A stretch of 44,309 nucleotides of DNA from Gemmatimonadota bacterium (GTDB lineage Bacteria; Gemmatimonadota; Gemmatimonadetes; Gemmatimonadales; Gemmatimonadaceae): NCBI GenBank assembly GCA_028876525.1, contig JAGWRI010000145.1, positions 1-44,309 on the forward strand, given 5' to 3'. Position 1 is the stretch's first letter. Each line of letters starts with the position of its first letter. The position numbers were made by a program, and so were the translations under genes. The notes under the pieces were generated by a model. It was not told the DNA's origin and did no database searches. It worked only from the letters and a program-made list of their open reading frames with translations. This document shows, in pieces, positions 6,774 to 14,320 of this stretch.

Positions 6774-9610
6774 TGCCGCTGCTCCTCAATTCCGACGCGC
6801 TGGCCCGCCGTCGCGCCGTGGCCGCGGGCGGACTCGCGCCGCTGGCCGACTCGCTCGCCGCCGACCTCGAGCGCGCAATCGGCGCCGGCCTCAGGGTGCC
6901 CCGCGAGAAGGCCGTCCTGTCGCGCGCCGGCGGCGTCTGCGAACGCGACGGCTCGCCGCTGGCGTTCGACCCCTGGTCGCCCCACGAGCACCGGTGCGCC
7001 ACCTGCGGTCAGGTGCACCGGGGGGCGCTGCACGACCGGTGGTGGCTGTACCCGTATCAGCTCTGGCTGGCCGAGCGGGCCGTGCACGGCGCGGCGCTGT
7101 ACGCGGTGCGCGGCGACGAACGGCACGCCCGCTTTGCTGCCGACCTGCTGGCGCAGTACGCCGTGTCGTACCTCGAGTACCCCAACCGCGACAACGTGCT
7201 CGGCCCCACGCGCCCCTTCTTCAGCACGTATCTCGAGTCCATCTGGCTGCTGCACCTCTGCGTGGCGCTGGATCTGCTCGAGGCCGCGGGCGCGCCGGTG
7301 GACGGCGCCGCGGTGCGCGAGCGTCTCGTCGAGCCGAGCAGCGCCCTCATCGCCAGCTACGACGAGGGGCTTTCCAACCGCCAGGTGTGGAACAACGCCG
7401 CCCTGATTGCCGCGCGGCGCCTGCTCGGCGTCGAGCAGGACTTCGACCCCGTGGTCTACGGGCCGTCGGGACTGCTGGCGCACCTCGAAGATGGGCTGCT
7501 CGACGACGGGACCTGGTACGAGGGGGAGAACTACCACCAGTTTGCGCACCGGGGGCTCTGGTACGGCCTGCAGCTCGCCGGCGGCGCCGGCCGCGAGCTG
7601 CCCGAGACCGCGGTGGCCCGCTTCGACGCCGGCTACGCCGCGACCTTCGCCACGGCGCTCCCCGACCTCACGCTCCCGGCGCGGAAGGACTCGCAGTACG
7701 CCACCTCGCTTCGCCAGTGGCGATTCGCGGAGCACTGCGAGCTGGGGCTGGCGCGCCACGACGACGGGGTGCTTCGCGCGATGCTCGCCGAGCTGTACGA
7801 CCCCGACGCGCCGGCGCCCGACGGCGACACCGGGCGCGCCAGCTCGAGCGCCGAGGCGGAGCGCAACGGCCGTCCGGTGCGCCTTACGCGCGCCGATCTC
7901 GGATGGAAGTCGCTCCTCTTCGCGCGCGAGGCGCTCCCGCCGACGCGCGAGCGGGGCCTGCGCAGCGTGCTGCTGCACGGGCAGGGCGTCGCCGTGTTCC
8001 GCCGCGAGCGCGGCCGCGTGTATGCGGCGCTCGACTACGGGCAGTCGGGGGGCGGCCACGGGCACCCCGACCGGCTCAACCTCCTCCTCTCCGTGGGCGC
8101 CACGCGGTGGCTGGACGACCTCGGCACCGGGTCGTACGTGGACCCGTCGCTGCACTGGTACCGCAGCACGCTGGCCCACAACGCGCCGCTCGTGGATGGC
8201 CACTCGCAGTGGCGCGTGGACGGACAGCTCGAGGCCTTCGACGAGCGCGAGCAGGCGGGCTGGGCGCGCGCGCAGGCGCGCATCTGGCCCGACGTCGCGG
8301 TCCAGCGCACGCTCGTCGTGATGGACGGCTACTGCATCGACCAGCTGCGCTGGCGCGCCGGGCATGCCGCCACCGTCGCCCTGCCGATTCACTGCGACGC
8401 CGAGCTGGGCGGCCAGCTCAAGCCGGTGCGCGCGCGGTACGCCGGCGCCGGCGGCCTCGAGGACGGCGACCGCTTCGTGACCACCGAGCGCGCCTGGAGC
8501 TCGGCGGCCAACGCCCGCGTTCAGCTCGGGCCCGGCGACGGCCCGGCGGGCGAGCCGCGCGGGTTCGCGCGCTGCACGGTGCCGGCCGTCTGGTACACGC
8601 TTTCCGGCCCCGGCCAGCCTCCGGGCACGCGCCGCCGCTTCCACGTCGTCGAGAGCCGTGGCGCCATGCTGGGCGCCGTGTGCACCGTGTGGGGTTGGAC
8701 CCGCGACCTCGAGTCCGTGGAGTGGACCGGGGACGGCGTGATCGTGCGCCTGCGCGATGGCGCCCGCCACGTGCATCGCCCCGTGGATCAGGGGTGGCAC
8801 GTGGACATCGCCACCGACGGGTCGTCCCGGTACCTGGAGCTGGACGGCGTGATCTCGGACGAGCTTCCCCTCGCCGTCACCGCCGAGCGCATGGGCACGC
8901 CGACCTTCACCACCGCCATCCCCGAGGAGAGCGAGGTCACGGTGGAGACGGCTCCCGAGGGCTACAACGGGATCATGCTCTCGCCGGCGCGATCCCACGC
9001 CGACTGGTGGTCCGACGCGTCGCCCGACCAGCGGCTGGGGTACGCGGTCTACCACCTGGGCGCGCCCACCTACCGGCGCTCGGAGCAGACCTGGGACGAG
9101 GCCGGCCGCCCCGCGGCGCGCGTGGCCGTGGCGGCCGCCGCCAGGCTGATCGTGGTGGACGTCCAGATGACCACCGCCAACCCGCGCTTCGTTCCGGCCG
9201 ACGCCGTGAATCCGTACGACAACGAGGCCCCCGACATCAACGGCGACGGCGTGCAGCTCTACGTGCGCGCCGGCCAGGACGGCGGCGCCTGGATGCTCGT
9301 GCCCGAGCCCGCGGCCAAGCCGGGCACCGTTCGGGCGCGCCCCCTCGACGGATGGGGCGGCCTCAAGCTGGGCCGCACGAGCTGGCGGCGCACGCGCGAG
9401 GGCTACGAGCTGCGCGCCGAGATCGCGTTGCGCGAGCCGCTGCAGGTGGGCGCCGATTTCTGGCTCGACGTGCTGGTCAACGAGACGGCGCCCGATCGCG
9501 AGCGACGCCGCGGCCAGCTCATCCTGAGCGGACCCGACGGCGAGTTCGTCTATCTGCGCGGCGACCGCCACGACCCGGCGCGCCTGCTGCGCTTCACGGT
9601 CGTTACGTGA
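6773..9610 (+). CDS. Heparinase II/III-like polysaccharide lyase with C-terminal CBM9-like domain
   Basis: A 945-residue protein. Residues about 90-330 form an alpha/alpha toroid of the alginate/heparinase lyase type, with NRQVWNNAALIAARR and GTWYEGENYHQFAHRGLWYG supplying conserved Asn, Tyr, Glu and His residues. Residues about 390-600 are the Hepar_II_III beta domain, with GGGHGHPDRLNLLL and WYRSTLAHNAPLVDG. Residues about 740-930 resemble a CBM9/DOMON sandwich: NEAPDINGDGVQLYVRAG, then ELRAEIALREP and GADFWLDVLVNE. An early CERDGSPLAFDP...HRCATCGQVH stretch could bind a metal through its cysteines. There is no obvious signal peptide at the ATG fused to the upstream stop (TAATG), so the protein may be cytoplasmic. 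These lyases cleave uronate-containing polysaccharides by beta-elimination; the substrate here is not determined. Confidence 0.87.
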   Translation: MPLLLNSDALARRRAVAAGGLAPLADSLAADLERAIGAGLRVPREKAVLSRAGGVCERDGSPLAFDPWSPHEHRCATCGQVHRGALHDRWWLYPYQLWLAERAVHGAALYAVRGDERHARFAADLLAQYAVSYLEYPNRDNVLGPTRPFFSTYLESIWLLHLCVALDLLEAAGAPVDGAAVRERLVEPSSALIASYDEGLSNRQVWNNAALIAARRLLGVEQDFDPVVYGPSGLLAHLEDGLLDDGTWYEGENYHQFAHRGLWYGLQLAGGAGRELPETAVARFDAGYAATFATALPDLTLPARKDSQYATSLRQWRFAEHCELGLARHDDGVLRAMLAELYDPDAPAPDGDTGRASSSAEAERNGRPVRLTRADLGWKSLLFAREALPPTRERGLRSVLLHGQGVAVFRRERGRVYAALDYGQSGGGHGHPDRLNLLLSVGATRWLDDLGTGSYVDPSLHWYRSTLAHNAPLVDGHSQWRVDGQLEAFDEREQAGWARAQARIWPDVAVQRTLVVMDGYCIDQLRWRAGHAATVALPIHCDAELGGQLKPVRARYAGAGGLEDGDRFVTTERAWSSAANARVQLGPGDGPAGEPRGFARCTVPAVWYTLSGPGQPPGTRRRFHVVESRGAMLGAVCTVWGWTRDLESVEWTGDGVIVRLRDGARHVHRPVDQGWHVDIATDGSSRYLELDGVISDELPLAVTAERMGTPTFTTAIPEESEVTVETAPEGYNGIMLSPARSHADWWSDASPDQRLGYAVYHLGAPTYRRSEQTWDEAGRPAARVAVAAAARLIVVDVQMTTANPRFVPADAVNPYDNEAPDINGDGVQLYVRAGQDGGAWMLVPEPAAKPGTVRARPLDGWGGLKLGRTSWRRTREGYELRAEIALREPLQVGADFWLDVLVNETAPDRERRRGQLILSGPDGEFVYLRGDRHDPARLLRFTVVT

Positions 9611-10353
9611 GCGGCTCGCGGCTGGACCGGGTGCGGATCGTGCTCTACGAGCCGCAGGACCCGGTGAACATCGGCGCCACCGTGCGCGCCATGAAGAACA
9701 TGGGGGTCGCCACCCTGCACCTGGTGCGCCCCGTGGCCTACGACCCCGAGCGCATCGAGGGAATCGCCCACAACACGCGCGACCTGATCGACCGCATCGT
9801 GTTGTTCGACGACTTCGACGCGGCGGTGGCCGACTGCGTGCGCGTGGTCGGGTTCACGGCTCGCCGCCGGGCGGCGCGCCGGGCGATGACGGCGCCGCGC
9901 GAGGAAGCGCGCTCGGCGCTCGAGGCCGCGGAGCAGGGGCCCGTGGCCTACGTCTTCGGCCGCGAGGACAGCGGACTCCCCAACGAGATCCTGGACCGCA
10001 TGCACGCGCTCGTGATGATCCCCACCACCGCGCATGCCTCGCTCAACCTGGCCCAGGCGGTGCTGGTGGGACTCTACGAGCTGCACCTCGCGGCGGCCGA
10101 CGCCACGCGCGCCCTGGCCCCGTCGCGCAAGGCCGCGCCCCCGCCCACCAACGCGCAGTTCGAGCAGTACTTCGGCGACCTCGAGCGGTCGCTCGACGCG
10201 ATCGAGTTCTTCAAGACGCGCGTGTCGGAGCACATCATGCGCACCCTCCGCTCGCTCACCTACCGCGCCGCGCCCGACGCGCGCGAGCTGTCCCTGGTCC
10301 GCGCCATGACCCTCGAGGTCGTGAACTACCTCAAGCGCACCGGACGGCCTTGA
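9607..10353 (+). CDS. trmJ: SpoU/TrmH-family tRNA/rRNA 2'-O-methyltransferase, TrmJ-like
   Basis: A 248-residue SPOUT methyltransferase. It begins at a GTG in a GTGA overlap with the lyase; the upstream part of the ORF-track entry is readthrough. The order of motifs is that of TrmJ: an N-terminal VLYEPQDPVNIGATVRAMKNMG, motif 2 YVFGREDSGLPNEIL near residue 116, and motif 3 IPTTAHASLNLAQAVLVGLYEL near 137, which together form the trefoil knot that binds S-adenosylmethionine. The C-terminal helical tail, rich in TRVSEHIMRTLRSL, is also TrmJ-like. TrmJ methylates the ribose of tRNA position 32. Assignment to the family is firm; the precise target nucleotide is inferred. It has no functional tie to its neighbours beyond co-transcription. 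Confidence 0.88.
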   Translation: MSGSRLDRVRIVLYEPQDPVNIGATVRAMKNMGVATLHLVRPVAYDPERIEGIAHNTRDLIDRIVLFDDFDAAVADCVRVVGFTARRRAARRAMTAPREEARSALEAAEQGPVAYVFGREDSGLPNEILDRMHALVMIPTTAHASLNLAQAVLVGLYELHLAAADATRALAPSRKAAPPPTNAQFEQYFGDLERSLDAIEFFKTRVSEHIMRTLRSLTYRAAPDARELSLVRAMTLEVVNYLKRTGRP

Positions 10354-10384
10354 CGCCCCTCCGGCCCCGACCATTCTTCAGGCC

Positions 10385-11707
10385 ATGGTATTCAAGCGAT
10401 TCTTCGACCGCGGCACGCCCGTCGATCCGCCGCAGCCCGAGGTCCTCGACGACGACGACGCGGCCGCCGACCTGACCGTCGCGCCCGAGGACGACTCCCA
10501 CCTTCCCGAGGAGGCGCCCGACCGTCCGTGGTACGAGCGCGCCGCCGAGGTCATCGCCGGCGGCGCCTCCACCGGCAGCAAGCGCCCGGGCGCGATGTAC
10601 GGCACCGAGACCCCCGACGGTCCCACGCACTTCATCCACGCCGCCGGCTGCCACGTGGTGGCCACCGACGGCGAGACCTACGTCGATTGCAGCATGGCGC
10701 TGGGCGCGGTGGCGCTGGGCTACGCCGAGCCGAACGTGACCCGCGCGGTGCTCGACGCGGTGGGCGGCGGCCACGTGTCCGGGCTCAGCAGCACGTTCGA
10801 AGTCGCCGTCGCCGAGCGCCTGTGCGACATCGTCCCGTGCGCCGAGCGCGTCCGCTTCCTCAAGTCGGGGGCCGAAGCCACCTCGGCCGCCGTGCGCCTT
10901 GCCCGCACCTACACCGGCCGCGACGTCGTGATCGCCTCGGGCTACCTCGGCTGGCACGACTGGGCGAGCGACAGCCCGGGGGTGCCCGAGGGCGTGCGCC
11001 GCGACGTGCTCCGCGTGCCGTTCGACGACACGGCGGCGCTCGAGACGGCGGTGCGCACCGCCGGCGACCGGCTGGCCGCGATCATCCTCGAGCCCGTCGT
11101 CGAGCGGATGCCCACCGACACCTGGATCGCCCGCGCCCGCGAGCTCGCCACGCGGGCCGGCGCCGTGCTGATCTTCGACGAGATGAAGACCGGCTTCCGC
11201 CTCGCCCCCGCCGGCTTCCAGGAGGTCTCCGGGGTGACCCCCGACCTCGCGACCTTCGGCAAAGCGATGTCCAACGGCTTCCCCCTCGCCGCCGTCGTCG
11301 GGCAGCGGGACGTCATGGACGCGGCGGCGAACACCTGGATCTCCTCGACGCTGGCCAGCGAGGCCGGCGCCCTGGCCGCCGCGCTCACCGTCTGCGAATG
11401 GCACGATCAGGCCGACGTGTGCGGCATGCTCGCCACCCGCGGCGCCGAGATGCGCCGCGTGGTGGGCGACGCGCTCTCGGCCAGCGGCATCCCCGGCGTC
11501 ACGCTCGCGGGGCTGGACCAGATGTGGCTCCTGCGGTTCGACGACGCGACGCGCGAGCGGGCGTTCCTGGCCCGCGCCGCGGGCCACGGGGTGCTGTTCA
11601 AGCGCGGCGCGTACAATTACGCGTCGGTCGCCCACGACGACGCGGCGGTGCAGGCCATCGAGCACGCGGCCAGCGCCGCCTTCGTGGACATCCAAGAGGC
11701 GTCGTGA
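10385..11707 (+). CDS. Class III PLP-dependent aminotransferase / glutamate-1-semialdehyde aminomutase-like
   Basis: A 440-residue fold-type I PLP enzyme. The first 50 residues are an extension with an acidic run (LDDDDAAADL), absent from most relatives. The catalytic core starts at GGASTGSKRPGAMYG and includes CSMALGAVALGYAEPNV, the phosphate-binding FLKSGAEATSAAVRLAR, the Asp of VLIFDEMKTGFRLAP, and the Schiff-base lysine K293 in FGKAMSNGFPLAAVVG. It resembles HemL-like aminotransferases found in sugar-nucleotide and polyketide clusters more than true HemL, and its genes for tetrapyrrole synthesis are not nearby. Its stop overlaps the GTG of an amidohydrolase by 4 bp, so the enzyme and two amidohydrolase-fold proteins form one coupled unit. 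The substrate is unknown. A 31-bp gap separates it from trmJ. Confidence 0.9.
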   Translation: MVFKRFFDRGTPVDPPQPEVLDDDDAAADLTVAPEDDSHLPEEAPDRPWYERAAEVIAGGASTGSKRPGAMYGTETPDGPTHFIHAAGCHVVATDGETYVDCSMALGAVALGYAEPNVTRAVLDAVGGGHVSGLSSTFEVAVAERLCDIVPCAERVRFLKSGAEATSAAVRLARTYTGRDVVIASGYLGWHDWASDSPGVPEGVRRDVLRVPFDDTAALETAVRTAGDRLAAIILEPVVERMPTDTWIARARELATRAGAVLIFDEMKTGFRLAPAGFQEVSGVTPDLATFGKAMSNGFPLAAVVGQRDVMDAAANTWISSTLASEAGALAAALTVCEWHDQADVCGMLATRGAEMRRVVGDALSASGIPGVTLAGLDQMWLLRFDDATRERAFLARAAGHGVLFKRGAYNYASVAHDDAAVQAIEHAASAAFVDIQEAS

Positions 11708-12597
11708 CGGCGCCGGCGGGCGCGGCCGGCGGAGCGCGCGGCGGGGGGCCGCTGGCGGGGGCGGGCCCGCTCATCGACGCGCACGCGCACTTCTACCACC
11801 CCCGGTCCCCGCGCGGCGACTGGGCCGAGGTGAACGCGGCGCGACTCCGCGCCGGCGAGCGCATCGGCATCACCTACCACGTGGCGTCGATCCTCGGCAG
11901 CTGGGGGGCCTCCTCGCCCGTGTACTTCCCCTCGCCGGCCGACGTCACCGCCGGCAACGACGCCATGTACGCCATCTGCGAACGTGAATGGCGCCGCGTG
12001 CGGGCCTACGTCACGGTGAACCCCAACCACACGGCCCACGCCGTGGCCGAGATCGCCCGCGGCGCGGCGCGGGGCGCGGTGGGGGTGAAGCTGGCCGCCA
12101 GCCGCCGCGCCGACGACCCGCTGCTCGACCCGGTGTGCGAGGCCGCCGCGCGCCACGGGTTTCCCGTCCTCCACCACGTCTGGCAGCACCGCACCCGCGA
12201 GTGGCCGTCGCAGGAGATCTCCGACGGCGCCGACCTCGCGGCGCTGGCCCGGCGCCACCCCGGCGTCACCTTCATCCTCGCCCACATCGGCGGCGGGGGC
12301 GACTACATGCACACCTTCCCGGCCATCGCCGACGCCCCCAACGTCGTCGTCGACGTGTCGGGTAGCGGGGTCGACCGCGGCATGCTCGACGAGGCCGTGC
12401 TCCGCCTCGGGGTCGAGCGCATCCTGTGGGGCAGCGACGTCACGATGGAGACCGGCCTGGCCAAGCTCATGGGGTTCGAGGCGATCCGGCTGGCCGCCGA
12501 ACGCATGGCGCTCATCCGCGCCGGGAACGCGCTGCGGATCTTCCCCGCGGGGAGCTTCCCCGAGGCCGCCACGGCGGCCGCTGGAGCGGCGCGATGA
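11704..12597 (+). CDS. Amidohydrolase 2 family metal-dependent hydrolase
   Basis: A 297-residue TIM-barrel protein of the Amidohydro_2 (ACMSD-like) group. Metal ligands are in place: HxH in IDAHAHFYHP (H27 and H29), a barrel histidine in VLHHVWQHR, a second in FILAHIGGGGDYMH, and the catalytic aspartate in RILWGSDVTMETG. Such enzymes hydrolyse or decarboxylate small carboxylate or amide compounds. The N-terminal 20 residues are Gly/Ala-rich and low in complexity; a later start is possible but none has a better context than the GTG overlapping the aminotransferase stop. The next gene is a paralogue lacking these ligands, and overlaps by 4 bp. No specific substrate can be named. Confidence 0.88.
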   Translation: MTAPAGAAGGARGGGPLAGAGPLIDAHAHFYHPRSPRGDWAEVNAARLRAGERIGITYHVASILGSWGASSPVYFPSPADVTAGNDAMYAICEREWRRVRAYVTVNPNHTAHAVAEIARGAARGAVGVKLAASRRADDPLLDPVCEAAARHGFPVLHHVWQHRTREWPSQEISDGADLAALARRHPGVTFILAHIGGGGDYMHTFPAIADAPNVVVDVSGSGVDRGMLDEAVLRLGVERILWGSDVTMETGLAKLMGFEAIRLAAERMALIRAGNALRIFPAGSFPEAATAAAGAAR

Positions 12598-13355
12598 TCG
12601 ACGTCAACGCGCTCATCGGGCCGTACCCCTTCCGCTACGTGCCGCACCCCGACCCCGAGGTGCTGGTCCACGTGCTCGCGCGCGAGGGGCTGCGCGGCGC
12701 GTGGGTCGGCCATCTGCCCAGCGCGTTCCATCGCGATCCCTCGGCCGGCAACGCCCAGCTCTACACGGCGCTGGCCCCGCACGCGCCGACCCTGCGCCCC
12801 GTGCCCACCATCCGGCCCGACTGGCCGCGCTGGGAAGACGCGCTGCGCGCGGCGGCCGGCGCCGGCGCGCCCGCCGTGCGCGTCTACCCGACGCTGTGGC
12901 AGCTGGGGCCGCACGACGGGCGCCTGCGCGAGCTTGCCATCGCCTGCGGCGAACGCCGGATGGCGGTGCTGCTCACCGTGCGGTTCGAGGATCTGCGCCA
13001 GCGCCACCCGTTGGACGTCGCGGGCGACCTGCCGGCGGCGGCCATTCGCGATCTGGCGCGCGCCGGCGCCGGCGTGCGGCTGGTCGTCACGGCGGCGGGG
13101 CGGGAGCTCATCGAGGAGGTGCATTGGGGGCTCACGCCCGAGGAGCAGCGGCGCGTGGTCTGGGACATCTCCTGGATCTGGGGCCCGCCCGAGGACCATC
13201 TCGCCAAGCTGTTCCGCGCGATCGGCGCCGACCGGTTCGTCTACGGCACGCACTGGCCGCTGCGCCTCACGCAGGCGCCGCGGGCCAACCTCGCGCTGCT
13301 GCCGGACGACGTCGCGACGGCGGCGCTCGCCGATCCCGAGGCGCTCTTCGCGTGA
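12594..13355 (+). CDS. Amidohydrolase-fold paralogue without metal ligands (probable pseudoenzyme)
   Basis: A 253-residue protein that starts at an ATGA overlap with the preceding amidohydrolase and has the same layout in shortened form. Position by position the metal site is gone: IDAHAH of the neighbour corresponds to IDVNAL here, VLHHVWQH to VLLTVRF, FILAHIGG to LVVTAAG, and ILWGSDVT to FVYGTHWP, where the catalytic Asp is replaced by His. The barrel scaffold, including AVRVYPTLWQLG and WDISWIWGP, reads as an intact, selected coding sequence without frameshifts. The likely role is as a non-catalytic partner or allosteric subunit of the active paralogue, or as an enzyme with a metal-free mechanism. 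Both are inferences. It ends the co-directional run that begins at the solute-binding protein. Confidence 0.8.
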   Translation: MIDVNALIGPYPFRYVPHPDPEVLVHVLAREGLRGAWVGHLPSAFHRDPSAGNAQLYTALAPHAPTLRPVPTIRPDWPRWEDALRAAAGAGAPAVRVYPTLWQLGPHDGRLRELAIACGERRMAVLLTVRFEDLRQRHPLDVAGDLPAAAIRDLARAGAGVRLVVTAAGRELIEEVHWGLTPEEQRRVVWDISWIWGPPEDHLAKLFRAIGADRFVYGTHWPLRLTQAPRANLALLPDDVATAALADPEALFA

Positions 13356-13470
13356 CGCCGGCGCGGCCCGCCCCGGGCGAGCCGCCCGTGACGCGGCGCT
13401 ACGGAATTTATGCCACGTCAATACTTGCGCGAATCGGCCCGTACAGTGAGATTTTTCCGTCGCCCGCAGG

Positions 13471-13490
13471 CTTGTGAATGTCTTCACAAG
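13471..13490. promoter_or_regulatory. Perfect CRP/FNR-superfamily-type palindrome upstream of the act operon
   Basis: The sequence CTTGTGAATGTCTTCACAAG is a perfect inverted repeat with 8-bp arms around 4 bases. Its core, TGTGA-N6-TCACA, is exactly the consensus bound by CRP-type regulators. It lies in the only sizeable gap before actA, about 65 bases before the start I prefer, and it overlaps the ATG that the ORF track uses. This suggests that the ACIII operon is controlled by a CRP-family protein. Whether the effect is activation or repression cannot be told, because I see no convincing -35/-10 pair at a fixed distance. Confidence 0.65.
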
Positions 13491-13555
13491 GCAGTCCTCC
13501 CCTCATTCACACGGCCGCCCAAAATTCACGTGATCTCCTTCTGCACTCCATTGCG

Positions 13556-14236
13556 ATGACCAAGCGCAGGAAGTGGACCGCCATTCCGGGGCTGATCGTG
13601 CTCGCCGCCGGTGCCGTGATGCTCTCCGCATACAGCGGCGCGTCCTCGTCGCAGAACAGCTCACCGGTCCAGCCGATCCCGTTCCCCCATTCGGTGCACG
13701 TCGGCAAGCTCGGGATCAACTGCGTCTACTGCCATTACTCGGCGAACAAATCGCCCGATCCGGGGTTCCCGGCGGTGTCGACGTGCATGGGCTGTCACAC
13801 CCTCATCGGCCCGAACCGGCCGGCGAGCAACCTCGGGGCCGCCCGCACCAGCGTCGGGATCCAGACGCTGTGGAACTACGCCGGCATGGGCGGCAAGCCC
13901 GCGAAGCCGATTCCGTGGATCCGCATCCACCGGCTGCCCGACTACGTGCACTTCCCGCACATGCGCCACATCAACGCGGGCGTCACCTGCCAGACCTGCC
14001 ACGGCCCCATCCAGACCGAGGACCGCGTGTACCAGTACGCCACGCTCAATATGGGCTGGTGCGTGAACTGCCACGTGAATGGCTACGATCCGCAGCAGGG
14101 CGAGGAGATGGCGTCCATGGTGTCCGACGGCCACGGCGGCGCGATGCTGCCGGCCGGCTTCACGGCGCCCACCACCGCGACGCCCGACTCGCTGCGCAAG
14201 CATGCGCGGTACGACTGCTCCGTCTGTCACTACTGA
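13556..14236 (+). CDS. actA: Alternative complex III subunit ActA, pentaheme cytochrome c
   Basis: A 226-residue multiheme cytochrome c with five CxxCH motifs: CVYCH, CMGCH, CQTCH, CVNCH and CSVCH, which is the heme count of ActA. It begins MTKRRKWTAIPGLIVLAAGAVM, a basic n-region followed by one hydrophobic segment that anchors or exports it, leaving the hemes in the periplasm. I prefer ATG 13556 to ATG 13478, because the extra 26 residues (MSSQGSPPLIHTAAQ...) would bury the signal sequence and place the start inside a palindromic operator. Neither start has a good ribosome site. ActA passes electrons from the quinol-oxidising core to ActE or to a terminal acceptor. It is first in an actA-F operon. 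Confidence 0.9.
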   Translation: MTKRRKWTAIPGLIVLAAGAVMLSAYSGASSSQNSSPVQPIPFPHSVHVGKLGINCVYCHYSANKSPDPGFPAVSTCMGCHTLIGPNRPASNLGAARTSVGIQTLWNYAGMGGKPAKPIPWIRIHRLPDYVHFPHMRHINAGVTCQTCHGPIQTEDRVYQYATLNMGWCVNCHVNGYDPQQGEEMASMVSDGHGGAMLPAGFTAPTTATPDSLRKHARYDCSVCHY

Positions 14237-14320
14237 TCGCCGCGTGAACCGTTTCTCCCGCATCTCGATTCGCAGGCCGGCGTCCCCCACGCGTGCCGTG
14301 CGCCGTCCGAGGAAACCTTC

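Noticed and set aside
13374-13420. GC-rich short inverted repeats after the second amidohydrolase as terminator
   Set aside because: Arms are about 5 bp and there is no T run, so random pairing in GC-rich DNA is sufficient.
13478-13555. Earlier ATG for actA
   Set aside because: It lies inside the palindromic operator and would add 26 residues before a normal signal anchor; no ribosome site supports it.
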